DNA from: Acidimicrobiaceae bacterium
GTDB lineage: Bacteria > Actinomycetota > Acidimicrobiia > Acidimicrobiales > UBA8190
Assembly (NCBI GenBank): GCA_003131945.1
Contig: PKWD01000296.1
Location: 1 to 7,405 of the forward strand
Length of the DNA: 7,405 nucleotides
Reading direction: 5' to 3'
Part shown: positions 1 to 6,337 of the stretch, one piece after another
How the letters are laid out: every line of letters begins with the position of its first letter
Numbering within the stretch: the stretch's first letter is position 1
Notes under the pieces: model-generated
Told to the model about the DNA's origin: nothing
Database searches by the model: none
What the model saw: the letters and a program-made list of their open reading frames with translations, nothing else
Position numbers and translations under genes: made by a program

Positions 1-120
1 CCAGGATTCCCGGGCCGATTCAAGCTGTCCGATCACTTCGGTGTCGCTACTGACATCGTGGCGCTCGCCTTGCGCAGAGCCGGGGTCATGTTGCGACCAC
101 GGCGGGGGTGGTCTCGTTAG
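1..120 (+). CDS. C-terminal fragment of a helix-turn-helix protein (recombinase/transposase-like tail), 5' end outside window
   Basis: The frame starting at base 1 is open for 39 codons and ends at TAG 118-120. The peptide contains LSDHFGV followed by ATDIVALALRRAGV and then a basic tail LRPRRGW. This reads as a helix, a turn at Gly-Val, and a second helix with alternating hydrophobic and basic positions, then an Arg-rich end. That is how the C-terminal DNA-binding segment of many actinobacterial serine recombinases and some transposases looks. Third positions are mostly G or C, consistent with coding. The catalytic part lies upstream of the window, so the family cannot be confirmed, and any small HTH protein with a basic tail would look similar. 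A stem-loop 28 bases after the stop supports this as a real gene end. Confidence 0.5.
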   Translation, partial: PGFPGRFKLSDHFGVATDIVALALRRAGVMLRPRRGWSR

Positions 121-147
121 GTCGTTTTCAGGTTCCCTTGGAGCCGG

Positions 148-168
148 GCCCTCCCACCTGGGGAGGGC
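148..168 (+). terminator. GC-rich stem-loop after the first gene, possible terminator
   Basis: GCCCTCCC (148-155) and GGGAGGGC (161-168) form a perfect 8 bp stem around the five-base loop ACCTG, 28 bases after the TAG of the upstream fragment. No T-run follows (the next bases are TAATGAATAG), so it is not a classical intrinsic terminator. Stem-loops without a U-tract are common behind high-GC actinobacterial genes, which is why the call is made at moderate confidence. Confidence 0.4.
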
Positions 169-294
169 TAATGAATAGTTCGGTCGAGGCTGCGGGGCGA
201 TCCCCCGGTACGGGTGCCTGCCTTGGATCCGGAGCGTCGGATGGTCTGGGACCGCCTCGGAGGGCCCTGCCCAGGGTGACGTAACGAAGCCTCT

Positions 295-321
295 TTGCGC
301 GCCGGACCAGATGGATATACA
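295..321 (+). promoter_or_regulatory. Weak candidate promoter for the cyclase-ATPase gene
   Basis: TTGCGC (295-300) and TATACA (316-321) are separated by 15 bases, or TTTGCG (294-299) by 16. The -10-like hexamer matches TATAAT at four of six positions and the -35 at about three. It is the most AT-rich point in the leader, but the match is poor and rests on inspection only. Confidence 0.22.
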
Positions 322-501
322 CGGCCGCCTGGTGGCTCACATTTCCGTGCGGCCGGGAGCGCCATGAGTCCCGAGCGCGCCCGGGCTCGCGAGCGCCTTG
401 GGTCCCGAAGTCGAAGCGCCGGTCCTGGCCTCAAAAACGCCGTCTCGGGCCCTCTGGGCGGGACCGTTCGCCCGTCACCTACTCTGGTGTCCTCCAGGCG
501 G

Positions 502-506
502 GGAGG
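502..506 (+). promoter_or_regulatory. Ribosome binding site fixing the TTG start at 514
   Basis: GGAGG (502-506), inside GGGAGGTGAT (501-510), is a near-perfect Shine-Dalgarno sequence seven bases before TTG 514. It decides the start of the cyclase-ATPase gene. The competing ATG at 364 has GGGAG at 355-359 only four bases away, and the TTG at 295 has nothing comparable. The 514 start also places the first cyclase beta strand at residues 7-12, where this family normally begins. Confidence 0.8.
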
Positions 507-513
507 TGATCTC

Positions 514-3500
514 TTGAGCACCGAGAGCGCGACAATCCTGTTCACCGACGTGGTGGGGTCGACGGAGTTATCGCAGCGCCTGTCAGCCGAGGCCGCTGAC
601 GAGATCCGCCGAGGACACTTCTCGATCCTGCGCCAGGCCATTTCCGAGGCCGGAGGCACCGAGGTGAAGAACCTCGGTGACGGGCTCATGGTGGTCTTCA
701 CCTCGGCGGCGGCCGCCCTGGCCTGCGCCGTGGCCATGCAACAAGGCGTCGAACGGGACAACCGGGTCCGGGATTACTCGGTGGGCCTGCGGGTGGGGCT
801 GAGTGGAGGCGAGGTCAGTAGAGAAAGCGATGACTATTTCGGCGACCCAGTGGTCGAGGCGGCTCGGCTTTGTGCCACTTGCGAGAGCGGGCAAGTCCTG
901 GCCAAGGATGTGGTCCGGGCTATGGCCGGTAGGCGCAGTCGTCACGAGTGTCGGTCGTTCGGGGAGATGACTTTGAAGGGTCTGTCCGAACCGGTCGAGA
1001 CCGTCGAGGTGCTCTGGGAATCCCTCGGAGAGGCTGACACCGACACCGGGGACGTCCTGCCTCTGCCGGGTCGTTTGTCCTTGCGCCCCGCCGTTGGCGT
1101 GGTCGGACGCCAAGCAGAGACGCAGGCCATGACAGACGCCACCAAGCGCGTGGCCGGGGGCGAAGGGCGCGAGGTATTGCTCATCTCGGGGGAGGCGGGT
1201 CTGGGCAAGACCACGCTCGTAGCCGAAGTGGCCCGGGCCGCCTTCGATAACGGTGCCTGTGTGTTGTTCGGGCATTGCGAGGAGGACCTCGCCACCCCCT
1301 ACCAGCTCTTCGCCGAAGCCCTCCGCCACTACGTTACCCACGCCTCGGAAGATCAACTCCGCGCCCATATCGAGGAACACGGGTCGGAACTGTCCCGACT
1401 GGTGCCAGCCCTGGCTAGCAGGATCCCAGATCTCCCGGCGTCGAAGGCCACCGACTCCGACGCCGAGCGCTACCTTCTCTTCGCTGCCGTGGTCGGCCTT
1501 CTGGCCACGGTGTCGAAAGACCAACCCGTTGTGCTCGTGCTTGACGATCTCCAGTGGGCCGACAAGGGAAGTCTTTTGCTGCTTCGCCACCTGACGGCGA
1601 CCGAACAGGCGATGCGGCTACTCATTCTCGGCACCTATCGCGACAGCGAGTTGTCGCAGTCCCACGCGCTCCGGGAGACGCTGGGCGTGCTCCGACGGAA
1701 CACCGACGTCAGCCGCATCGAACTGGCCGGTCTCGATGACTCCGGCGTGATCTCGCTCATGGAAGCCACTGCCGGTCACACCCTCGATGACACCGGGGTG
1801 GGCCTGGCCCACGCTGTGTATCGCGAAACAGACGGCAACCCGTTCTTCGTGAGCGAGGTGCTCCGCCATCTGGCCGAGACCGGGGCGATCTACCAGGACG
1901 CCGCCGGCCGGTGGACGGCGGATGACTCCTTGGAGCAGATAGCCCTGCCCGACAGCATCCGCGAGGTGATTGGCGGACGGGTCGTGCGGCTCGGAGAAAC
2001 GGCCGGGCGCATACTGTCGATGGCCGCCGTCATCGGCCGCGATTTCGATCTCGATCTCCTGGCCAGAGCGACCAAGGCGTCTGAGGACGAACTGCTCGAC
2101 ATCCTCGACGCCGCGTCGTCCGTGGCCCTAGTGCGGGAACTGGCCGACACCGGACGTTACAACTTCGCCCACGCCCTCATTCAAAACACCCTGTATCAAG
2201 ACCTCGGGCCCAATCGGCGAGCACGGGCGCACCGAGAGGTGGCCCAAGCGTTGGAGGAGCAGTGCGGGGATCGTCCTGGTTCTCGGGTCGGCGAACTGGC
2301 CCGCCACTGGATCAGCGCCTCCCAACCTATCGACCTGGCCAAGGCCATCAACTACTCCCGCCAGGCGGGCGACGCCGCCCTCGCAGCGCTTGCCCCGGCC
2401 GACGCCCTGAGCTACTACGCGCAGGCCCTTGACCTCTACCCCCAGGCCACCGACCCCGACCCCGTCCTCGGCATCGACCTGGCCATCGGTCTCGGCACCG
2501 CCCAGCGCCAGACGGGGGACTCTGCCTTTCGGGACACCCTCCTTGGTGCTGCTCGCCGGGCCGCGGATCTCGGTGACACCGATCGGCTCGTGGCCGCCTC
2601 CCTGGCGAACGACCGCGGGTATTACACAGCCGCCGGCAGCATCGACGCCGACAAGGTCGAGATTCTGGAGATGAGCCTCGCTCGTCTATCTGCGGACAAT
2701 CACGCCAGGGCGCTCGTGCTCGCCACCTTGTGTTCGGAACTCGGCCTCGGGAGCCCCCTCGAACGCCGTCAAGCCATTGCCGACGAAGCCATTGCTCTGG
2801 CTCAGTCCTTTGGCGACGACGCCACGCTGGTTCGAGTCCTCAACCACATCTCCTACCCGCTCCAGGTGCCTTCCCAATGCGGGCAGACGCTGGCCCGGAC
2901 GGCCGATGCCCTGGTGCGTGCCGAGCGGGTTGGGGACCCGGCTCTCCTCTTCTGGGCGGCGTATTTTCGCTACCCGGCCGCCGCCGCGGCAGGGGACATC
3001 GACGAGGTCGACCGTTGCTACGAGATCATCGGGTCGATGGCCGAGCAGCTCGATCAACCGACCTTGACCTGGTTAGCCACCATGACGAGTTCCGCGCGAG
3101 CGCAGATCGCCGGGGACATCGATCAGGCCGAGCAGTTAGCCACCAAGGCTCTCCAGATCGGCGCCGACAGCGGCGAGCCCGACGCCGACACCGTCTTCGG
3201 CTCACAGTTCATGGTGGTGAGCCTCCTGCGCGGAACCATGGGCGAGCTGGTCCCACTCATCGAGCAGACGGTGGCTGACAATCCGGGGCTCCCCGTTTTC
3301 GCTGCTGTGTTGGCTGCAGCCCATGCGGAAGACGACCGCATTGGTGATGCACGCCGCCTGCTGGATTCGTTCGCGGCCGCAGACTTCGATCTCCCTATGG
3401 ACCAGGTTTGGACCACCGGAATGGTCTGTTACACCGACGCGGCCATCGAATGCCGAGACTCGAAGTACGCCGGGCCGCTGTTCGATCGTCTCGCGCCATG

Positions 3501-3828
3501 GGCCGATCAGTTGTCCGTAACCGGTACCGCCGTGGCTCTAGGCCCGGTCAGTCACTATCTCGGCGGCCTGGCCACCGTCCTCGGCCGCTTCGACGAGGCC
3601 GATGCCTATTTCGCCCAATCTGCTGCGATGTGCGATCGGATCGGAATGAAGTTCTACGCCACTCGGAATGATCTCTTGTGGGGGAGGATGTTCGCCGAGC
3701 GCCAAGCTCCTGGTGACCTTGAGAAAGCCAGGGGACTTCTCACCAAGGCCCACAATGCCGCAGTGGCCCACGGTTACGGGAACGTGGAACGGCGTGCTGA
3801 GGGAGCACTCCAACTGTCGGACATTTGA
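514..3828 (+). CDS. Class III adenylate/guanylate cyclase domain fused to a STAND-type AAA ATPase and a TPR-like tail (1104 aa)
   Basis: This is a large cytosolic signalling protein with no signal peptide or membrane segment. Residues 6-165 form a class III nucleotide cyclase domain. FTDVVGST carries metal ligand D12, VKNLGDG carries substrate lysine K52 and second metal ligand D56, and DYFGDPVVEAARL carries D107 and R118. The spacing of D12, K52 and D56 matches the mycobacterial cyclase Rv1625c. The transition-state asparagine position is V114, so activity may be weak or altered. The ATPase follows: VGRQ (197-200), Walker A GEAGLGKTT (226-234) and Walker B VLVLDDLQWAD (340-350). ELARHW (about 593) and a TPR-like stretch (about 608-650) lead into a long helical tail. 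Many relatives end in a LuxR helix-turn-helix. This one ends in GALQLSDI with none, so its output is unclear: cyclic nucleotide synthesis or partner binding (inference). It starts at TTG; the upstream extension to 295 looks non-coding. Confidence 0.93.
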   Translation: MSTESATILFTDVVGSTELSQRLSAEAADEIRRGHFSILRQAISEAGGTEVKNLGDGLMVVFTSAAAALACAVAMQQGVERDNRVRDYSVGLRVGLSGGEVSRESDDYFGDPVVEAARLCATCESGQVLAKDVVRAMAGRRSRHECRSFGEMTLKGLSEPVETVEVLWESLGEADTDTGDVLPLPGRLSLRPAVGVVGRQAETQAMTDATKRVAGGEGREVLLISGEAGLGKTTLVAEVARAAFDNGACVLFGHCEEDLATPYQLFAEALRHYVTHASEDQLRAHIEEHGSELSRLVPALASRIPDLPASKATDSDAERYLLFAAVVGLLATVSKDQPVVLVLDDLQWADKGSLLLLRHLTATEQAMRLLILGTYRDSELSQSHALRETLGVLRRNTDVSRIELAGLDDSGVISLMEATAGHTLDDTGVGLAHAVYRETDGNPFFVSEVLRHLAETGAIYQDAAGRWTADDSLEQIALPDSIREVIGGRVVRLGETAGRILSMAAVIGRDFDLDLLARATKASEDELLDILDAASSVALVRELADTGRYNFAHALIQNTLYQDLGPNRRARAHREVAQALEEQCGDRPGSRVGELARHWISASQPIDLAKAINYSRQAGDAALAALAPADALSYYAQALDLYPQATDPDPVLGIDLAIGLGTAQRQTGDSAFRDTLLGAARRAADLGDTDRLVAASLANDRGYYTAAGSIDADKVEILEMSLARLSADNHARALVLATLCSELGLGSPLERRQAIADEAIALAQSFGDDATLVRVLNHISYPLQVPSQCGQTLARTADALVRAERVGDPALLFWAAYFRYPAAAAAGDIDEVDRCYEIIGSMAEQLDQPTLTWLATMTSSARAQIAGDIDQAEQLATKALQIGADSGEPDADTVFGSQFMVVSLLRGTMGELVPLIEQTVADNPGLPVFAAVLAAAHAEDDRIGDARRLLDSFAAADFDLPMDQVWTTGMVCYTDAAIECRDSKYAGPLFDRLAPWADQLSVTGTAVALGPVSHYLGGLATVLGRFDEADAYFAQSAAMCDRIGMKFYATRNDLLWGRMFAERQAPGDLEKARGLLTKAHNAAVAHGYGNVERRAEGALQLSDI

Positions 3829-3839
3829 CGAACGAGAGA

Positions 3840-3871
3840 AGGGTGGCCAGCGCTACCTATATCGCCACCCT
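3840..3871 (+). terminator. Inverted repeat 12 bases after the cyclase-ATPase stop, possible terminator
   Basis: AGGGTGGC (3840-3847) and GCCACCCT (3864-3871) are perfect 8 bp complements around a 16-base loop, beginning 12 bases after the TGA. The position is right for a transcription terminator. The large loop and the absence of a T-run weaken the call, and a protein-binding site is an alternative. Confidence 0.4.
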
Positions 3872-3893
3872 GTCCTTGCGTGGTCCTTGCGTG
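3872..3893 (+). repeat. Tandem duplication of an 11-mer
   Basis: GTCCTTGCGTG occurs at 3872-3882 and again, base for base, at 3883-3893. It directly abuts the inverted repeat that ends at 3871. It may be a simple slippage duplication or a paired half-site, and nothing else in the sequence distinguishes the two. Confidence 0.85.
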
Positions 3894-4008
3894 CCATCCC
3901 GATGCGGACCAGGAAATAATGCCGGGAGTAGTGAGGTATGCGGCGAAGCGCCGACCGGCTGGACCAAGCGCAATCACTCGGCCACAGCGATCCCGGACGG
4001 GGCATCCT

Positions 4009-4036
4009 TTGGACCTGAACGTACTCGTCCGATACT
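4009..4036 (+). promoter_or_regulatory. Weak candidate promoter for the truncated cyclase gene
   Basis: TTGGAC (4009-4014) and GATACT (4031-4036) are 16 bases apart in the most AT-rich part of the gap, about 130 bases before the ATG at 4166. The matches to the consensus are partial (about three and four of six positions). Confidence 0.22.
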
Positions 4037-4165
4037 TCAAGTTAAAGCGAATGGTGGCGCGATCGGGAGCGGCGGTGACGCGTGTGGTGAGAGATACGCG
4101 CGGAAGGCCCCAACAGAGGCGACGACTACGAGAAGGGACACGGCCAGACCGGTAGGATTCCTGAG

Positions 4166-4606
4166 ATGACGGCGGTCTGTGGCGGGTGTGGATCACCCGT
4201 CGGGGAAAAGGCGAAGTTCTGTGCCGAGTGCGGTACCAAGGTGCCCGGCGAAAGCACCGACGATGTCCGCAAAACGGTGACGGCTCTGTTCTGCGACATC
4301 GTAGGATCGACCAGTCTGGGCGAGCACACCGACCCCGAGAGCTTCAGGGCATTGTTGGAGCGCTACTTCACCGTGATGCGATCGGACTACGGGCACCCGA
4401 TTGGCCGGGCAAGGCAGTCGAGTTTCGCCAGTTACCCTTCGGCACACGGCGCCATGGGCAGAGATCGAAGGCGGCGAAACGGGCTGGCAACAAGGATCAT
4501 CGCGCTGATGGGGAGCAGTCCGGTCATGATCCAGAGGGCATCGCTGAGGCCGAGCATGGTCGCCACCAGCCCGCCGAGGAGCGCCCCGAGCGGCATCGTG
4601 CCGTAG
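4166..4606 (+). pseudogene. Truncated zinc-ribbon class III cyclase gene; only about 73 N-terminal codons survive
   Basis: The ATG at 4166 has AGGA (4154-4157) eight bases upstream. The first 24 residues are a zinc ribbon with cysteine pairs C5/C8 and C19/C22. KTVTALFCDIVGST (36-49) is the first strand of a class III cyclase with metal ligand D44, and the next helix reads FRALLERYFTVMR (60-72). Family members continue with a His-Gly-Gly segment and a KxxGD motif holding the second metal ligand, then an AAA ATPase and TPR tail of about a thousand residues. Here homology stops near base 4384. The frame runs to 4606 only because it crosses the minus-strand exporter gene antisense, giving an unrelated Arg- and Pro-rich tail. 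The second metal Asp, the substrate lysine and the whole ATPase are missing, so no cyclase activity is expected. A free zinc-ribbon peptide could still be made. It lies in the same orientation as the intact cyclase-ATPase, which suggests the locus once held two related sensors. Confidence 0.8.
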
Positions 4607-5688
4607 TTGAAGACATTGGTGGTGGCGCTCGTGCGGGCGTAGAGCTCGGTGGGCGTGTACGCCTGAACGAAGCCGCTGCTGATCACATTGCCTGCAACGA
4701 TCCCGATTCCGACGCCGAGCCCGCCGACGACGAGGAAGGCGAGACGAGGCCCGGGCGCCGTGAACGGGATCAGGAGTGCGAACGGGCACGCCCCGACCTT
4801 GGTCAGCAGGAGAGCGCGTCCCGACCCGAGCCGGCGGGCGAAGGGATTCCCCGCCATGGCGCCGATTAAGCCGCCGCAGCTGACGAGCGCCAGCAGCACC
4901 CCGATCGTGCCGGCGTCGAGACCGACCGTTCGTACGAGGAAGACGACGAGGATTGCCTGGTAGCCGATGAGGGCGAGGTTGGCGGTCCCGCCGAAGAGAA
5001 CCAGGGGCCGAAGCAGCGGGTCGTGACTGAGGAAGCGTATGCCTTCGGCCACATCCCGACGCAGTGACCCTCGGGACCGTTGGGACGCCGGCGGCACGTG
5101 CAGCGCGTCCGGCGCCCGGATGCCGGCGAGGCAGACCGCCGAGACGAGGAAGCTGAAGCCGTCGGCTAGCAGGGCCGTGGCGGCGCCGAGTACCTGAGCG
5201 AGCAGACCACCGAGCCCGGGTCCTCCGATCTGGGCGGCGGAGGCCCCGCCTTGCAGGGTGCTGTTGCCGGCTGCTCTGTCGGCCGGATCGGTCACCACGT
5301 CGATAAGAAACACTCCGTAGGCCGTTGTGAACATCACGCTCACACAACCGGCTACGAAGGCCACGACGAGCAGTTGCCCTGTGGTGAGGAGCCCGAGAAC
5401 AGCGGCCAAGGGAATGCTGGCGAACAGCGCCGCAGCGAGGAGGTCGCACACGATCATCAGCCGGCGACGCTTCAGTCGATCCACGATCGGTCCGGCGGCG
5501 AGCCCGATCAGGAGCCACGGCAGCCAGGCAGCGGCCGTCAGGGCACTGACCGCAAACGTGCTGGCGTGCAACGTCGACACAGCCACGAGCGGCACGACGA
5601 CCGTGGTGACGCTACTGCCGAGACGGCTTGTCGTTTCGCCAATCCACAGCAGGCGGAAGTCCCGGTGCCGGCGCACCAGGCCCCTCAT
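4432..5688 (-). CDS. MFS transporter, MFS_3/EntS-like exporter family (418 aa)
   Basis: An integral membrane carrier of the major facilitator superfamily, probably a proton-driven exporter of a drug or small metabolite (family knowledge; the substrate cannot be read from sequence). It opens with FRLLWIGETTSRLGSS, typical of this subfamily. The loop between membrane segments 2 and 3 carries motif A, GPIVDRLKRR (66-75). About twelve hydrophobic segments can be counted, six on each side of a central cytosolic loop (roughly residues 195-232) containing RRDVAEGIRFLSHDPLLRP, also characteristic. At 418 residues it has the usual full length and looks intact. Its ATG overlaps the stop of the upstream regulator as ATGA, so the two are probably co-transcribed and translationally coupled. 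The TAA at 4434-4432 is followed within about 50 bases by the broken cyclase remnant on the opposite strand. Confidence 0.92.
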   Translation of the reverse strand: MRGLVRRHRDFRLLWIGETTSRLGSSVTTVVVPLVAVSTLHASTFAVSALTAAAWLPWLLIGLAAGPIVDRLKRRRLMIVCDLLAAALFASIPLAAVLGLLTTGQLLVVAFVAGCVSVMFTTAYGVFLIDVVTDPADRAAGNSTLQGGASAAQIGGPGLGGLLAQVLGAATALLADGFSFLVSAVCLAGIRAPDALHVPPASQRSRGSLRRDVAEGIRFLSHDPLLRPLVLFGGTANLALIGYQAILVVFLVRTVGLDAGTIGVLLALVSCGGLIGAMAGNPFARRLGSGRALLLTKVGACPFALLIPFTAPGPRLAFLVVGGLGVGIGIVAGNVISSGFVQAYTPTELYARTSATTNVFNYGTMPLGALLGGLVATMLGLSDALWIMTGLLPISAMILVASPFRRLRSLPMAPCAEG

Positions 5689-6257
5689 GGCGAAGCGGGG
5701 ACACCGTGAGTGAACACAAAGACGGGCCGCCTCTCGGCCCCGTCGTCCGCTGCCCCTCGAGCCCGCCAGTCCCGCAGCAGGCCAATGAGCTGCTCGGAGA
5801 GCTCATTCAACTCAGCCGCGGTCAGCTGCATCCACATGTCGGTGGAGAAGGCGGCTCCAACCCAGTCGTGGTCGGCCGTCTCGGACTGGGAGTGCCAGGC
5901 TCTGACCTTGGCCACCTGATGTTCGAGGTTCAGGGACTTGGCTGCGTCGGCGACGGCGACCGATGCCGGATCGCCCCGAAACGAAGCGCTGGACCAGCGG
6001 CGACTCGTGTCCGCCACCCGCCACCACCGCTCCCGCCGGTCGCGCGCCAGCTCGGGCGCCTCCTCGACCAGCGAGGCGTTTGCCAGCACTTTCATGTGGT
6101 GGCTGACGTTCCCGATGGCTTGGGCGGTGCGCTCGGCAAGCATCGTGGCGGTCGATGGGCCATCCACCGTGAGCGCGTCTAGCAGCCGCCGGCGTAGGGG
6201 GTGCGACATCGCCGCGAGGACGCGTGAGTCGGTGATGCTACGGGGGGGTTCGGTCAT
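5685..6257 (-). CDS. ArsR-type winged helix-turn-helix transcriptional regulator (190 aa)
   Basis: A DNA-binding regulator, probably of the downstream exporter and itself. Residues 9-81 form a winged helix: SRVLAAMSHPLRRRLLDAL is the usual opening helix, the turn and recognition helix run about 35-60 (IGNVSHHMKVLANASLV), and the wing ends at RERWWRVAD. The C-terminal half has LTAAELNELSEQLIGLLRDW and a final RPVFVFTHGVP, as in the longer ArsR-like proteins found beside MFS genes in actinobacteria. There is no cysteine in the protein, so it is not a classical thiolate metal sensor; an organic ligand is more likely (inference). I chose ATG 6257 because AAGGTGG (6267-6261) precedes it and the winged helix starts at once. 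The frame extends to an ATG at 6404, but that 49-residue stretch would cover the intergenic operator. The stop overlaps the exporter start by 4 bp. Confidence 0.9.
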   Translation of the reverse strand: MTEPPRSITDSRVLAAMSHPLRRRLLDALTVDGPSTATMLAERTAQAIGNVSHHMKVLANASLVEEAPELARDRRERWWRVADTSRRWSSASFRGDPASVAVADAAKSLNLEHQVAKVRAWHSQSETADHDWVGAAFSTDMWMQLTAAELNELSEQLIGLLRDWRARGAADDGAERRPVFVFTHGVPASP

Positions 6258-6337
6258 GGTCCACCTTACACAACGATCATTGTGCAAGATATGTTGTGGA
6301 TTGTGGTATCTCGCCGCCGGGCTGCGGCGGTCCCAGT
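6258..6337. promoter_or_regulatory. Divergent promoter region between the regulator and the serine hydrolase
   Basis: These 80 bases separate two divergent starts. On the minus strand TATCTT (6291-6286) fits an actinobacterial TAnnnT -10, giving a leader of roughly 20 bases for the regulator. On the plus strand TATGTT (6290-6295) fits the same pattern for the hydrolase, with a leader of about 36 bases and TTACAC (6266-6271) as a poor -35. The two hexamers overlap, so the promoters would compete or be co-regulated. Both are read by eye from short motifs. Confidence 0.4.
6265..6288. promoter_or_regulatory. 24 bp imperfect palindrome, candidate operator of the ArsR-type regulator
   Basis: Left half CTTACACAACGA (6265-6276) and right half TCATTGTGCAAG (6277-6288) pair at 10 of 12 positions, centred on GATC. 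The core is CACAA (6269-6273) opposite TTGTG (6280-6284). It lies eight bases from the regulator start, overlaps that gene's ribosome binding site at 6265-6267, and reaches the -10-like hexamers of both divergent promoters. This is the size and position expected of an autoregulatory operator for a dimeric winged-helix repressor. Binding is inferred. Confidence 0.6.

Larger units (their letters stand above)
121..513. other. 393 bp gene-free region: stem-loop, then long leader of the cyclase-ATPase gene
   Basis: No convincing gene lies here. The frame of the downstream gene stays open back to a TTG at 295, with an in-frame ATG at 364, but the encoded stretch is rich in Arg, Pro, Ser and Gly, looks disordered and matches no cyclase element. 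The region holds a perfect 8 bp stem-loop (148-168), a weak promoter-like pair (295-321), a 10 bp perfect palindrome GCTCGCGAGC (385-394) and the ribosome binding site at 502-506. If transcription starts near 328, the mRNA would carry a leader of roughly 185 bases. I do not recognise any known riboswitch in it. Confidence 0.6.
3829..4165. other. 337 bp intergenic region between the two cyclase genes
   Basis: It holds an inverted repeat (3840-3871), a tandem 11-mer (3872-3893) and a weak promoter-like pair (4009-4036). One plus-strand frame is open across the whole gap: TTG 3825 overlaps the upstream stop, and TGA 4167-4169 overlaps the downstream ATG. It would encode 114 residues, but no Shine-Dalgarno sequence precedes the TTG, third-position GC is clearly lower than in the neighbouring genes (about 60 percent by eye), and the peptide resembles no family I know. 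I regard the gap as non-coding, with low certainty. Confidence 0.55.

Noticed and set aside
385..394. 10 bp perfect palindrome GCTCGCGAGC in the leader
   Set aside because: Short GC palindromes are common at this base composition and it sits at no recognisable promoter element, so I do not call it an operator.
295..513. TTG 295 as the start of the cyclase-ATPase gene
   Set aside because: No ribosome binding site precedes it, the 73 added residues look non-coding, and TTG 514 has a near-perfect Shine-Dalgarno sequence and the family-typical N-terminus.
583..1590. 335-codon minus-strand frame opposite the cyclase and ATPase domains
   Set aside because: It lies antisense to well-conserved motifs (Walker A, Walker B, cyclase metal sites). 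The peptide has no recognisable domain, and long antisense frames are expected in GC-rich genes.
4385..4431. Terminator or attachment site between the cyclase remnant and the exporter end
   Set aside because: Only a weak 4-5 bp stem is visible and no direct or inverted repeat of this stretch was found elsewhere in the window by eye.
4193..5518. 441-codon minus-strand frame longer than the exporter gene it overlaps
   Set aside because: It is an out-of-frame reading of the exporter, dominated by Arg, Pro, Gly and His with no membrane segments or motifs. The overlapping exporter has clear family motifs and a start coupled to the regulator.
5628..6182. 184-codon plus-strand frame opposite the regulator
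   Set aside because: It is the complement of the winged-helix gene, with a Gly/Pro/Arg-rich peptide, no motif and no ribosome binding site.
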